A DNA stretch of 64,000 nucleotides from Aquabacterium fontiphilum (GCF_009909205.1 NZ_JAAAPN010000001.1:420425-484424); one strand, 5' to 3'. Positions 27,552-36,943 are shown, numbered from the stretch's first letter. Notes: a model not told the origin generated them from the sequence alone. Translations and numbers: made by a program.

Positions 27552-29327
27552 ATGGATAACGACAAGCGTTCTCTGACATTGCGGGGCTGGTTTCGGCTGA
27601 TCACCGTCGGTCTGATGCTCCTCATCCTGCTGGCGGTCTCGCGTCTGATGTGGCTGGAATGGCGCCAGCTTGATCGCGCGCAGCAGGGCCAGCAGGCGGT
27701 GGCGCGTCTGCGCCTGGCGTTGGTGGCCGTCGAGATGGTGTCGCGCGAGCGCGGCCCCAGTAACAGTGTGCTGGGCGATGAGGTGCCGGGCGGCAACCCG
27801 GTGCTGCGCGACCGCCTGCGCAAGGCGCGCATGCGCACCGATCTGGCCTTCTCGCAACTCCACGCCGTCCTGGCCGAGCCGCGCAGCGATCGGCCCTACC
27901 TGCATGCCCGTGAGCGCGCCGAGGCCTACCGCATGGCGCTTCAGCTGGCCCGCCAGCGTGTGGACCAGCTCGCCGCGACGCCCAAGAGCGAGCGGCAGCC
28001 CACGGCCATCCGCGAGGCGGTTCAGGGCATGGTGGCCCTGGTGCCCATGCTCACGCCTGCGGTGATCCTGTTTGCGGACGATGCGCACCACGCCGACCCG
28101 TCGTTGGCCACCGTGGTCTGGGGCGCGCGGCGTGCAGGCGAGTTGCGCGAGTATGCGGGGCTGCTGGGCTCGCTGTTCACGCCCGCGCTGGCGCGTCAGG
28201 CGCCGTTTGCGCCGGAAGAGGTGGCGGCCATTCATCAGGTCAAGGGCCGCATCGCGCAGCTGCACGACCTGCTCGAAGCGCGCGCGGGGATGGAAGAGCC
28301 CACGCCCGCCGTGCGCGCCGCACACGAGCGCATGGACCAGGTCTACTTCGGCCAGGGGCAGGCCTTTTTGCGGCAGGTGCTCGATACCGGTTACGCCCAC
28401 GGCCGCTTCGGGCTCACGCCAGCAGAGTTCGCGGCCCGGTATGTCCCGCTGATGGAGCCCATTGTCGGGCTGCGCGATGCGCTGCTGCTCGAAGCCGAGC
28501 AGCGCAGCGCCGCAGTGCAGACCACGTCCCGCTGTACGTTGTTGGTGGTCAGCATGACCACTGCGGTGGCGCTGTTTTTGGTGCTGGTCATGCTGCGCAT
28601 GGCGTTCCAGCGCTTTGTGCGCCCGCTGTCGCAGGTCTCGTCTGCGTTGCACGCGATGAGCGCGGGCGACCTCAGCCAGCCCTTGCCCCGCCCGCAAGCC
28701 CAGGACGAGATGGCCGAGGTCATCGCAGGGGCCGAGGCCTTGCGCCAGGCGACCCAGGCGCGCGAGACGCTCGAACAAGAGCGCGACAAGCTGATCGACA
28801 CGCTGCGTGCCCAGTCGGCCACCGATTTCCTGACCAGTCTGCCCAACCGACGGGCGTTCTTCGAGACGGCCGAATCCGAGCTGGCGCGGGCCAAGCGGCA
28901 TGAGTTCAACGTGGTCGTCATGCTGATCGATGTGGATCACTTCAAGCGCGTCAACGACACCGCGGGCCACGCGGCGGGCGACCGCGTGCTGGTGGCCATG
29001 GCACAGACCCTGCGCAACGGCATGCGCCAGGGTGATGTGGTGGCCCGCCTGGGCGGTGAAGAGTTCGTGGCGCTGCTCAGTTACTGTGAGCCCGATGACG
29101 CCGTGCGCTTTGCTGACCGGCTGCGTGAGGCCGTGGCCGGACAGTGGGTCGATGTGGGTGACGACATGCCGCCCGTGCGCCTGACGATCAGCATCGGCCT
29201 GGCCGATTCGAACACCCACGGGCTGGACATCAACCGGCTGCTCGCGCGTGCCGATGACGCGCTGTATGCCGCCAAGCATGCCGGCCGCAACCGCACCGTG
29301 CTGGCCGAGCCGCCGACTGAGGCCTGA
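27552..29327 (+). CDS. Membrane-bound diguanylate cyclase (HAMP-GGDEF)
   Basis: 591 residues. Two membrane helices (about 18-38 and 330-355) bracket a helical periplasmic sensor. A HAMP-like segment (SALHAMSAGDLSQPL) and a short coiled coil lead to a GGDEF domain with the intact active site ARLGGEEF. An inhibitory RxxD motif (RQGD) lies five residues before it, so product feedback is expected. It makes cyclic di-GMP from GTP. Start chosen at ATG 27552; the open frame extends upstream through the promoter region. Confidence 0.92.
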   Translation: MDNDKRSLTLRGWFRLITVGLMLLILLAVSRLMWLEWRQLDRAQQGQQAVARLRLALVAVEMVSRERGPSNSVLGDEVPGGNPVLRDRLRKARMRTDLAFSQLHAVLAEPRSDRPYLHARERAEAYRMALQLARQRVDQLAATPKSERQPTAIREAVQGMVALVPMLTPAVILFADDAHHADPSLATVVWGARRAGELREYAGLLGSLFTPALARQAPFAPEEVAAIHQVKGRIAQLHDLLEARAGMEEPTPAVRAAHERMDQVYFGQGQAFLRQVLDTGYAHGRFGLTPAEFAARYVPLMEPIVGLRDALLLEAEQRSAAVQTTSRCTLLVVSMTTAVALFLVLVMLRMAFQRFVRPLSQVSSALHAMSAGDLSQPLPRPQAQDEMAEVIAGAEALRQATQARETLEQERDKLIDTLRAQSATDFLTSLPNRRAFFETAESELARAKRHEFNVVVMLIDVDHFKRVNDTAGHAAGDRVLVAMAQTLRNGMRQGDVVARLGGEEFVALLSYCEPDDAVRFADRLREAVAGQWVDVGDDMPPVRLTISIGLADSNTHGLDINRLLARADDALYAAKHAGRNRTVLAEPPTEA

Positions 29328-29346
29328 TCGCGCGCCAGGCCTTCCC

Positions 29347-29943
29347 ATGCCCCTGACCCTGCAGTCGCCCGTTCACAGCGAGCTGGTGATCAAGAAGAGC
29401 CGCTTCATCGGCTGCGTGCAGCCGGTGCCGGACCGTGCCGCGGCGCAAGCCGTGGTGCAGGCGCTGTGGGCCGATCATCCCACCGCCACCCACGTGTGCT
29501 GGGCCTTGCTGGCCGGCGGGCAGTCCGCCGCAGTCGACGACGGCGAGCCCAGCGGCACAGCCGGCCGCCCCATGCTGGAGGTGCTGCGCCGCCAGGACCT
29601 GGAGGGCGTGCTCGCCACGGTTGTGCGCTACTACGGGGGGACACCGCTGGGCGCTGGAGGCCTCGTGCGGGCATATACCGACACGGTGGCACAGGCGCTG
29701 CTCGGGGGCGTCAAAGTGCCCATCGTGCGGTTGAGCATCCACGCATGTTCAGCCGCCTACGCGATGGAAGGCGCGCTGCGCCGCGAGCTGGAGGCGCGAG
29801 GGGCCACGCTGCTGTCGGTGGACCACGACCAGGCGGTGACCCTGCGCTTCCAGGTGGATGCCACGCGGGCTGAGGCGGTGTGTCGCGGGCTCGACGAGCT
29901 GGCCCACGGCCGGCTGACCTGGCTGACCGACCTCAAGCCATGA
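29347..29943 (+). CDS. YigZ/IMPACT family protein
   Basis: 198 residues. The family signature DDGEPSGTAGRPMLEVL and VRYYGGTPLGAGGLVRAY are both present, with a short C-terminal DUF1949-like domain. IMPACT-type proteins are linked to translation control in eukaryotes; the bacterial role is not established. Start at ATG 29347, 19 bases after the cyclase stop, so it may be co-transcribed with it. Its 3' end overlaps the convergent YkgJ-like gene by 11 bases. Confidence 0.9.
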   Translation: MPLTLQSPVHSELVIKKSRFIGCVQPVPDRAAAQAVVQALWADHPTATHVCWALLAGGQSAAVDDGEPSGTAGRPMLEVLRRQDLEGVLATVVRYYGGTPLGAGGLVRAYTDTVAQALLGGVKVPIVRLSIHACSAAYAMEGALRRELEARGATLLSVDHDQAVTLRFQVDATRAEAVCRGLDELAHGRLTWLTDLKP

Positions 29944-30343
29944 CGGGCTCGGCCTTGGGACCGTAAGGGCAAAAGCCCGGGCGCGGGCCCACCTGTGGGT
30001 GGGTGCGGCAGGTGGTGGGGCGCTGGCCATACACGGTGCAGCGCCGTGTATGGGCGTCCAGAAAGCGGCAGTCGCCATTGGCGCGGCGCGCCAGCGTGTA
30101 GATGCCGTGCTTGTGGTTGAAGCGCTCGATCAGCCCGGCTTTGGTCAGCCGTTTGGCGATGTCCTTCGGCGCAGCGTGTTCCGCCTCGAAGGGATCGACG
30201 ACTTCCAGGCGCACCAGGTCGGCGAGCTTCACCTCCACCGGCATGGTGCAGCAGTTGGCGGCGCAGCGGTCACACAGACCGTTGCGGTAGCGGCTCCAGG
30301 TTTCAAGGCGGTCGACATCGACCACGTGGATGGAAGACTTCAC
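29933..30343 (-). CDS. YkgJ family cysteine cluster protein
   Basis: 136 residues. Cysteines are arranged as CDRCAANCC near residue 24, then CRFLDAHTRRCTVYGQRPTTC and a last Cys in FCPYGPK, the metal or Fe-S binding pattern of the YkgJ/CxxCxxxxC family. Function unknown. The start is GTG 30343. Confidence 0.85.
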   Translation of the reverse strand: MKSSIHVVDVDRLETWSRYRNGLCDRCAANCCTMPVEVKLADLVRLEVVDPFEAEHAAPKDIAKRLTKAGLIERFNHKHGIYTLARRANGDCRFLDAHTRRCTVYGQRPTTCRTHPQVGPRPGFCPYGPKAEPVMA

Positions 30344-30393
30344 AATCGGGCGGCAGGCTCATCAACCGCCCGCATTGTGCACCTTGCCCTGCT

Positions 30394-30627
30394 TCAGTTG
30401 AGGTAGTGCGTCACCGTGCCCAGATCGCGCGGGCGCGCGTCGTCGGGATCCAGCCCGGCCTCGCGTCGGGCGCGTCGTTGGCGCAGCAGGTCCCAGCACT
30501 GGTCGAGCTGGGCTTCGATCATGCGCAGCTGCTCAACGTGGGCACCCGCCTCATCCGTGTTCTCGCGCAGCCGGTGCTCTTCGTCGACCAGCGCGGTGAT
30601 GCGTTCAACCAGTTCGTTGTCGTTCAT
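30394..30627 (-). CDS. DUF2630 family protein
   Basis: 77 residues. A short helical protein with VERITALVDEEHRLRE and IEAQLDQCWDLLRQRRARRE, the pattern of the DUF2630 family of small stress-associated proteins. It begins 11 bases after the SDR stop, with GGAG upstream, so the two form an operon. Function unknown. Confidence 0.8.
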   Translation of the reverse strand: MNDNELVERITALVDEEHRLRENTDEAGAHVEQLRMIEAQLDQCWDLLRQRRARREAGLDPDDARPRDLGTVTHYLN

Positions 30628-30638
30628 GACTGTCTCCA

Positions 30639-31613
30639 TCAGATGGCGCCCACGCTGCCGGTCACCGGTAGCACGATGCCGGTGATGTAGCCCGCGCACG
30701 CGGGCGAGGCCAGGAACACGTAGGCGGGCGACAACTCCTCCGGCTGGGCGGCGCGCTTCATGTCGCTGCTCTTGCCGAAGTCCTTGACCTTGTCAGCGGG
30801 TGAATCCGCCGGGTTCAGCGGCGTCCACACCGGCCCGGGCGCCACCGCGTTCACGCGGATGCCCTTGTCGATCACGTTTTGCGCAAGTGACTTGGTGAAG
30901 GCGTGGATGGCGCCCTTGGTGGTTGAGTAATCCAGCAACTGCGCGCTGCCGCGCAGGCCCACCACCGAGCCGGTGTTGATGATGCTGCTGCCTTGGCGCA
31001 GGTGGGGCAGGGCGGCTCGGGCCATGTACACGTAGCCGAAGATGTTGGTGCGCATGGTCTCGTCCAGACGCTCGTCCGTGATGTCTTCGAGCGAGGCCGC
31101 GTGCTCCTGGAAGGCGGCGTTGTTGACGAGGATGTCGAGCTTGCCAAAGGCCTGCACGGTTTCCTCGATGGCACGGCGGCAGAAGGCCGGATCCTTCACG
31201 TCGCCGGCGATCAGGATGCAGCGACGTCCTTCGGCTTCGACGGCACGTTGCGTGTCTTGCGCATCCTGATGCGAGCTCAGGTAGACGATGGCCACATCGG
31301 CGCCTTCGCGCGCGAACAGCACGGCCACCGCTCGGCCGATGCCCGAGTCGCCGCCCGTGATCACGGCCGCCATGTCCTGCAACTTTGCGCTGCCTTTGTA
31401 ATTGGGCGCCTCGTAACGGGGCTTGAGTTCCAGCTCCGCTTCGATGCCGGGCTTGTCCAGATGCTGCGCGGGCAGGTCGGTGGGCTGTGGCCGTGCACCG
31501 GCCTGGATGCCTTCATCGTCGCTCTGCGCGCTGTCGCTGGCTTGTTGCGCCTGCTGGTCCTTCTGATCCTGTTCCTGCTGAATGCGGCGTTGGGTGTCAA
31601 GCGTGTCGTTCAT
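30639..31613 (-). CDS. SDR oxidoreductase, general-stress type (YdaD/YhdF-like)
   Basis: 324 residues. A Gln/Asp-rich N-terminal extension of about 70 residues precedes a classical short-chain dehydrogenase: cofactor motif TGGDSGIGRAVA, NNAAF, the catalytic Ser in IINTGSV, and YSTTKGA as the YxxxK motif. The extension followed by APNYKGSAKLQDM is characteristic of the Bacillus GsiB/YdaD-type stress dehydrogenases. Substrate unknown. AGGAG precedes ATG 31613. Operon with the DUF2630 gene. Confidence 0.9.
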   Translation of the reverse strand: MNDTLDTQRRIQQEQDQKDQQAQQASDSAQSDDEGIQAGARPQPTDLPAQHLDKPGIEAELELKPRYEAPNYKGSAKLQDMAAVITGGDSGIGRAVAVLFAREGADVAIVYLSSHQDAQDTQRAVEAEGRRCILIAGDVKDPAFCRRAIEETVQAFGKLDILVNNAAFQEHAASLEDITDERLDETMRTNIFGYVYMARAALPHLRQGSSIINTGSVVGLRGSAQLLDYSTTKGAIHAFTKSLAQNVIDKGIRVNAVAPGPVWTPLNPADSPADKVKDFGKSSDMKRAAQPEELSPAYVFLASPACAGYITGIVLPVTGSVGAI

Positions 31614-31694
31614 GGCGGCTCCTGTCTGTGTGACCCCGGCCGGGGCCTTGCGCCATCCGGGCAGGCCGTGTGCCCGCAAGGGGCGCACGGCGGC

Positions 31695-32492
31695 TCACAG
31701 CGGCTGCGCGTGCGCCAGGTGGAACGCCATTTGCGCAGGGTCGAACTCCCACTGCTCGATCAACACGGCTGGTGGGGCCGGCGGCACCGTGTAATGGATC
31801 AGGTGCACCGCGTTGCGCGTGCCTCGGCGGACCCGGCTCGATACCGCGGTGCCCGACTGCACGTACCACAGCGGCCGCACGCGGCCTGTGAACGACACAG
31901 GGACGGTGGCGACGCCGGGCAGGTGGATGTGGCCGCTGACCAGCACATCGGCGCCCGCGGCTGCCCAGGCGCGCAACGCAGCCGCATGTCCGCGCAGCAG
32001 GTCGCGCTGGTCTCGGGCGTGGGCCACCCACACCGGCTGGTGGGTCACCACCAGCCGCAGCTGCCCTGGCGCCGCCCGGCGCAGCCACCGTGCCGCGCGT
32101 GCAATCTGCGCGCGCGAGACCTCGCCGTGCTTGTGTCGCCACGGGCGCGTGGTGTTCAGCGCGATCAGCGACAGGCCCGGCCGCGTCAGGCGCACATCCT
32201 CGGGCGGCCCGAAGGCGCGCCGGTAACCACCATACGGGTCGAACATGCGCGCCAGCACATTGAACAGCGGAATGTCGTGGTTACCGGGGACGCAGACCGT
32301 GTGGTGCGCACCGATCTGTTCACTCGCGTGCCGCGCGGCGTCGAATTGCACCCGTCGGGCGCGCTGGGTCAGGTCGCCGCACCACACCAGCACCTCGGGT
32401 CGCTCTCGCGCGGCCAAGGCCAGCAGCGCGCGCAGGACTTCGGGCCGTTCGGTGCCGAAGTGCGGGTCGGACAGCAGCATGACCAGCGGCAT
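31695..32492 (-). CDS. Metallophosphoesterase
   Basis: 265 residues. All five calcineurin-like phosphoesterase blocks are visible: LLSDPHFG, WCGDLTQRA, PGNHDIP, VVTHQPV and VSGHIHLP, which supply the two-metal site. The substrate is not predictable; relatives include cyclic nucleotide phosphodiesterases and lipid phosphatases. It starts seven bases after the lipid kinase stop, so the pair may act on phospholipid or its head groups. Confidence 0.9.
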   Translation of the reverse strand: MPLVMLLSDPHFGTERPEVLRALLALAARERPEVLVWCGDLTQRARRVQFDAARHASEQIGAHHTVCVPGNHDIPLFNVLARMFDPYGGYRRAFGPPEDVRLTRPGLSLIALNTTRPWRHKHGEVSRAQIARAARWLRRAAPGQLRLVVTHQPVWVAHARDQRDLLRGHAAALRAWAAAGADVLVSGHIHLPGVATVPVSFTGRVRPLWYVQSGTAVSSRVRRGTRNAVHLIHYTVPPAPPAVLIEQWEFDPAQMAFHLAHAQPL

Positions 32493-32499
32493 GGGCGCC

Positions 32500-33414
32500 T
32501 CACGCCGGCACCAGCAGCCGCAGCCGCTGGGGCGCATGTTGAAAACGCAAGGGCGTCGTCAGCCATGCGGTTTCGCCATCGGTGGCGACCTTCAGTCGCC
32601 GGGGCTTGTGGAGGAGCTTGGGCGACACGGTCAGCCGCTGAAACGGCAGGCAACGCACCCCATCCGCCTCGGCCAGCCGACCGATGGCACCGCGCAGCAT
32701 CAGGCCCAGGATGGCGGGCCGCGACAGAGGCGCCGTGACCACGGCCAGCAAAGTGTCGGATGGTGGCGCATCGGTTTCCACAAAGCCCAGTTGGGCCAAC
32801 TGCAGATGGTTGTTGCCGACGAACAGCGTCGATGTGACCACGGTGGTTTCCTGGCCGTCGGCCTCCAATGTGATCACCCAGTGGCGGTGGCGTTGCAGCG
32901 CGGTGAACACGGCTGCGAGCAGGGCCACCGGCCGGCTGCGCCCCAGGCGCTGCTTGAACACCTCACGGTCGTCCAGCGACTGGGCATACATGCCCATGCT
33001 GGCGTTGACCAGAAACGGCCTGTCATTGACCATGCCCACCGCCACCGGCCGCTCGCGGGCCTGCAGCAAGGCCTGCAGGGCCGCTTCGGTGTCGGTCGGG
33101 ATGCCATGCGCCCGGGCCACATAGTTGAACGTGCCACCCGGCAGGATCCCGAAAGGCACATCGGCGCGCAAGGCCAGACCGGCCAGGGTGTTGATCGTGC
33201 CGTCGCCGCCGGCGGCCACCAGCGCGCCACCCGTCTCCTGCGCCCGCGCGAGCATGCGCCGGCCCACGGCCGTCAACTCTCCTGGCCGCTTCACCACGGC
33301 CAGCTCGAACGTACGGCCCGCCGCCTCCAACGTTGAGCGGATCAGCGCCAGGCGTGCGTCCCGGTCCTGCCGGCCGGATCCGGGGTTGAGCACCACATGA
33401 AAAGGGGTGGGCAT
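32500..33414 (-). CDS. Diacylglycerol/lipid kinase family protein (YegS/DgkB-like)
   Basis: 304 residues. VVLNPGSGRQDRDA opens the domain, the nucleotide-binding GGDGTIN lies near residue 67, and PGGTFNYVARAHGI follows. These are the diagnostic motifs of the DAGK catalytic family, which phosphorylates diacylglycerol or related lipids with ATP. Start at ATG 33414; an open frame upstream is non-coding. Two-gene operon with the phosphoesterase; divergent from the MscS gene. Confidence 0.88.
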   Translation of the reverse strand: MPTPFHVVLNPGSGRQDRDARLALIRSTLEAAGRTFELAVVKRPGELTAVGRRMLARAQETGGALVAAGGDGTINTLAGLALRADVPFGILPGGTFNYVARAHGIPTDTEAALQALLQARERPVAVGMVNDRPFLVNASMGMYAQSLDDREVFKQRLGRSRPVALLAAVFTALQRHRHWVITLEADGQETTVVTSTLFVGNNHLQLAQLGFVETDAPPSDTLLAVVTAPLSRPAILGLMLRGAIGRLAEADGVRCLPFQRLTVSPKLLHKPRRLKVATDGETAWLTTPLRFQHAPQRLRLLVPA

Positions 33415-33478
33415 GCTCCGCACGAGCAACCCTTGTGCCCGGCGCACCAAAACAGTCCTCCCTAGAATCAGGGGCATC

Positions 33479-34060
33479 ATGCTGATCCACCGCTTCAAAA
33501 GCCTGTTGCCCGAATGGGCCGACCCCTGGTTCGACCTGATCCACCTGAGCCTGCAGATCGTGCTCATCGTGCTGGTGGCGCAGTTGTTGCGCTGGCTGCT
33601 GCGCCGCTTCCTCCGGCGGCTGGGTGAGCTGCACCGCCTGCCGCTGGAGCTGACGGTGGGCGCACGGCGGGTGGGCAGCTTCGTGATCTTCGCCAGCGCG
33701 GCGCTGCTGATTCTGGATCGCCTGGGCGTGTCGGGCACCGTGTTGTGGACGGCCTTCACCGGCTTTGCCACCGTGGCGGCCGTCGCGTTCTTCGCAGCGT
33801 GGAGCGTGCTGTCGAACATCTTCTGTTCGATGCTGCTGTTCACCACGCGGCCGTTTCGCCTGCAGGATCAGGTCGAGCTGCTGGAAAGCGGCGACAAGGC
33901 GGGGCTGGCCGGCGAGGTCATGGACATCAACCTCATCTACACCACCCTGCGCGACACGGCGCCAGAGTCGGAAGGCAGCCTCATGCGCGTGCCCAACAGC
34001 CTGTTCTTTCAGCGTGTCATCCGCGTGAAGCCGCCCAAGGCCACGACCTCGGCGGGGTGA
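33479..34060 (+). CDS. MscS-type mechanosensitive channel, short
   Basis: 193 residues. Three hydrophobic segments, with the pore-lining region FATVAAVAFFAAWSVLSNIFCS and then a beta domain (RPFRLQDQVELL, GEVMDINLIYTTL, LMRVPNSLFF). The C-terminal domain of full-size MscS is missing, so this is a minimal relative. It would open under membrane tension during osmotic downshift. Confidence 0.82.
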   Translation: MLIHRFKSLLPEWADPWFDLIHLSLQIVLIVLVAQLLRWLLRRFLRRLGELHRLPLELTVGARRVGSFVIFASAALLILDRLGVSGTVLWTAFTGFATVAAVAFFAAWSVLSNIFCSMLLFTTRPFRLQDQVELLESGDKAGLAGEVMDINLIYTTLRDTAPESEGSLMRVPNSLFFQRVIRVKPPKATTSAG

Positions 34061-34070
34061 GTTCACTGAA

Positions 34071-34724
34071 TCACGTTTCGTCGCCCGCCGACCACTGCGG
34101 CAGGCTGTAATCCGTCCACAGCGCCACCATGCGCAACAGGCTGGCGACAGCGGCGCCCGCCAGCAGGGCGAGCCAATCGGCCGCGCCCAGCCACTGCATG
34201 CCCACCAACGCCCAGGCGCCGGCAAAGGCGCAGACGGCATACGGCCGGTGATCGCGGAAGACAGTCGGGATTTCGTTGCACACCACGTCGCGCAACACCC
34301 CGCCGAAGGTGGCCGTGATCACGCCCATGAGCACCGCCACCAATGCGGGCGAGCCGGTGTTGAGGGCGATCTGCGTGCCACTGGCGGTGAACAGGCCCAG
34401 GCCGAGCGCATCGGGCCATTGCATGGCCCGGCTCGTGGGCGCGAAGTGGCGCGCGCGCATGAACAGCATGGCCGCCGCGCACAGCGCCAGCAGGCCCCAC
34501 AACCACACCGCATGCTCGACCCAGAAAAAAGGCCGACGATCGAGCAGCACATCGCGCAGCGTGCCGCCGCCAAAGGCCGCCAGGCCGGCCACCACACAGA
34601 CGCCCACGGCATCGAGCCGCTTGCGCGCGGCCTCGAACACGCCCGAGAAGGCAAAGGCAATCATCGCCGCCACCTCGACGGCGGCGATCAGGTGCGTCAT
34701 GGCGGGGGGCGAAGGCAGGCTCAT
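34071..34724 (-). CDS. Trimeric intracellular cation (TRIC) channel family protein (YicG-like)
   Basis: 217 residues with about seven membrane helices. The duplicated motifs AAFGGGTLRDVLLD and ATFGGVLRDVV are the signature of the UPF0126/TRIC family. Start placed at ATG 34724 because it overlaps the LysR stop by ATGA; Met codons on both sides are alternatives. Together with the adjacent MscS gene it suggests membrane ion control, although the two are transcribed convergently. Confidence 0.85.
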   Translation of the reverse strand: MSLPSPPAMTHLIAAVEVAAMIAFAFSGVFEAARKRLDAVGVCVVAGLAAFGGGTLRDVLLDRRPFFWVEHAVWLWGLLALCAAAMLFMRARHFAPTSRAMQWPDALGLGLFTASGTQIALNTGSPALVAVLMGVITATFGGVLRDVVCNEIPTVFRDHRPYAVCAFAGAWALVGMQWLGAADWLALLAGAAVASLLRMVALWTDYSLPQWSAGDET

Positions 34725-35638
34725 GGCTGACATCCAGTGTCCCACAGGCGGGGGCCGGTCTGCGCAATCCGCATCAGGTTGTCGACAGTCGGTGTCGGGT
34801 GCGTGCTGTGCACGGCCAGGCCCAGCGTGGCCCGCGGCGCACGGCCCTGGACGCCCAGATAGCGCACACCGGCGACCTGAATCTGCGTGAGCGAGGCAGG
34901 TACGATCGACACGCCCATGCCGGCGGCCACCAGGTTGATGACGGACGACAGCTGCGTCGTCTCGACACCGCGCTGGGGCTCGAAGCCAGCGGCCTGGCAG
35001 GCGCCCACCACGGCGTCGTACAGGCTGAGGCCCACCGCTCTTGGGAAGAGCACGAAGGGCTCGTGCGCCAGTTGCTTGAGGGCCACGCGCTTGCGGCTGG
35101 CCAGGGGGTGGCTGGCCGGCAGCACCACCTGCATCGGCTCGTCCGCGAAGCGGTGCACGCGCAGCCCCGGCGGCAGCGCCTGGCCGGGCCGCAGGAAGGC
35201 CGCGTCCAGCGTGCGCTGCAGCAGGGCTTCCGTCAGGTGGGTGCTGTTGGTCTCCTCCAGGATGAGCTGCACATCGGGCCAGCGCTGCCGAAAGGCTCGC
35301 AGCGTGCCCGCGACCACTGGGTTGAAGGCCGCCGAGCTGGTGAAGCCCACGCGCAGCGTGCCGGTACGGCCTTGCGCCGCACGCACGGCCGCTTGCTGGG
35401 CCTGCTCGGCGGCCTGCAGCGTGCGCTGTGCTTCGTTCAGAAAAACCTGGCCCGGGGCCGTCAGGGCCATGCCCAGCGGTGTGCGCTGGAAGAGGGTGAC
35501 GCCCAGCATCTGCTCCAGCTCCTTGATCTGCTGGCTCAGCGGTGGCTGGCTGATGTGCAGCCGGGCGGCAGCGCGCGTGACGTTGCCTTCCTGGGCGACG
35601 GCGACAAAGTAGCGCAGGTGTCGAAGCTCGATGGGCAT
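34721..35638 (-). CDS. LysR family transcriptional regulator
   Basis: 305 residues. N-terminal winged helix (LRHLRYFVAVAQEGNVTRAAARLHISQPPLSQQIKELE) and a two-lobed effector domain. It is divergent from an MFS transporter and very probably controls it. A palindromic site with T-N11-A spacing covers its start codon (35636-35652), which suggests autoregulation. Overlap by ATGA with the TRIC gene places both in one transcript. Start chosen at ATG 35638, where homology begins. Confidence 0.92.
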   Translation of the reverse strand: MPIELRHLRYFVAVAQEGNVTRAAARLHISQPPLSQQIKELEQMLGVTLFQRTPLGMALTAPGQVFLNEAQRTLQAAEQAQQAAVRAAQGRTGTLRVGFTSSAAFNPVVAGTLRAFRQRWPDVQLILEETNSTHLTEALLQRTLDAAFLRPGQALPPGLRVHRFADEPMQVVLPASHPLASRKRVALKQLAHEPFVLFPRAVGLSLYDAVVGACQAAGFEPQRGVETTQLSSVINLVAAGMGVSIVPASLTQIQVAGVRYLGVQGRAPRATLGLAVHSTHPTPTVDNLMRIAQTGPRLWDTGCQP

Positions 35639-35675
35639 ATGCAGATCATATGGTTTGTCGATGAACAATATATTG
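35636..35675. promoter_or_regulatory. LysR-type operators between LysR and MFS genes
   Basis: CATATGCAGATCATATG (35636-35652) contains an ATATG/CATAT inverted repeat with T-N11-A spacing and covers the LysR start codon. A second palindrome, CAATATATTG (35666-35675), is placed just before the MFS start. These fit recognition and activation sites of the divergent LysR protein. Confidence 0.55.
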
Positions 35676-35680
35676 GACAG

Positions 35681-36943
35681 ATGGTGAGCGGCATCCAAGA
35701 ATGCGCGGTGTCATCGTCTCTGCTGTCTTCTCCCCCGGCTGCCTTGCCTTCAGATACCCGCCTCACCGAATGGGCGCTGTTCCTGGTCGGCTTCATCACG
35801 TTTGCCCTGCTGTATGCGGCGCAGCCCTTGCTGCCGGCGTTTGCGCAGCAGTTCGGCATTCGCGCGGCCGACAGCGCGCTGGCCTTGTCCGTGTCGATCG
35901 GCACACTGGCGCTCACGCTCTTTGTGAGCGCCCTGCGCGGCGCGGCCACCGACCGGCGGCGCCTGATGCTGTCTGCGCTGCTGGCGGCGGCCATCTTCAA
36001 TGCCTTGTCGGCCGTGAGCGCCAGTTGGTCTCAGTTGCTGTGGGCCCGCGCGCTGATGGGCTTGTGTCTGGGCGCAGTGCCGGCCACGGCCATGGCCTAC
36101 GTGGCCGAGGCGGTGCCCGCGAGCCGGCTGTCGCGCGCCATGGGCACCTATGTGGCCGGCACGGCGCTGGGGGGCATGTGTGGGCGTGTGGGCATTGGTG
36201 TGATGGCCGAGTGGGTCGGCTGGCCCGCGTGCCTGCTGGCCGTGTCGGCGCTGTGTGTGCCGGCGCTGATGTGCATTGCGCGCATGCTCTCGCCGGGCCA
36301 TGCCTCTGCGGCGCTGCCGGCTGGCCGGGGCGCGCGCCAGGGCGCCTGGGTGTCCTGGGCAATCTGGCGCCGCGTGCTGCTGAACCGTCGCCTGCCGCGC
36401 CTGTACCTGTGTGGTGCGCTGGCCTCGGGCCTGTTTGTGGCGGCTTACAACTACGCGGGCTTTCGGCTGCAGGCCCCGCCGCTGTCATTGCGGCCGGCTC
36501 ACGCGGGGCTTATCTTTGCCTGCTACATCTTTGGTGTGCTGTCATCCGGCCTGGCGGGGCGGTGGGCCGGGCGCCATGGCATGGGCCGCGTCGCCATGGG
36601 CTCGGCCGCGATCACGGCCGTGGGTCTGGCGCTGGCGTGCGTGCCCGTCCTGCCCGTGTTCGTGGCGGGCCTGAGCCTGATGACGTTCGGCTTCTTTGCG
36701 CTGCACGCCGTGTGTTCGGGTTGGGCCGGGCGCGAGGGCGGCGTCCATAAGGCCCAGGCGACGGCCGCCTACCTGCTGTGCTACTACCTGGGCGGCGGCA
36801 CGCTGGGCTGGGCCGGCGGCTGGTTGTGGGAGCATGGCGGCTGGCCCATGTTGACCACAGGCCTGGGCGCCGCGCTGGCCTGCATCGCGTGGCAGCTGCA
36901 TGCGCTGCGCCAAACGCCCGGGCCCGCTGCCGAACTGGCGTAG
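35681..36943 (+). CDS. MFS transporter (YnfM-like)
   Basis: 420 residues with twelve hydrophobic segments. The cytoplasmic loop after helix 2 carries GAATDRRRLMLSALL, the MFS loop motif. RALMGLCLGAVPATAMAYVAEAVP matches the YnfM-like arabinose-efflux/drug-efflux branch. The substrate is unknown. Start placed at ATG 35681 just after the LysR operator region. The open frame runs almost 900 bases further upstream, antisense to the LysR gene, and is not coding there. Confidence 0.88.
   Translation: MVSGIQECAVSSSLLSSPPAALPSDTRLTEWALFLVGFITFALLYAAQPLLPAFAQQFGIRAADSALALSVSIGTLALTLFVSALRGAATDRRRLMLSALLAAAIFNALSAVSASWSQLLWARALMGLCLGAVPATAMAYVAEAVPASRLSRAMGTYVAGTALGGMCGRVGIGVMAEWVGWPACLLAVSALCVPALMCIARMLSPGHASAALPAGRGARQGAWVSWAIWRRVLLNRRLPRLYLCGALASGLFVAAYNYAGFRLQAPPLSLRPAHAGLIFACYIFGVLSSGLAGRWAGRHGMGRVAMGSAAITAVGLALACVPVLPVFVAGLSLMTFGFFALHAVCSGWAGREGGVHKAQATAAYLLCYYLGGGTLGWAGGWLWEHGGWPMLTTGLGAALACIAWQLHALRQTPGPAAELA

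Noticed and set aside
27330..29348. 672-codon minus-strand frame over the diguanylate cyclase gene
   Set aside because: Antisense shadow of a certain GGDEF gene; composition rich in His, Arg and Gln without motifs.
34799..35680. Long N-terminal extension of the MFS frame
   Set aside because: This part is antisense to the LysR gene and lacks membrane segments; the real start is near 35681.
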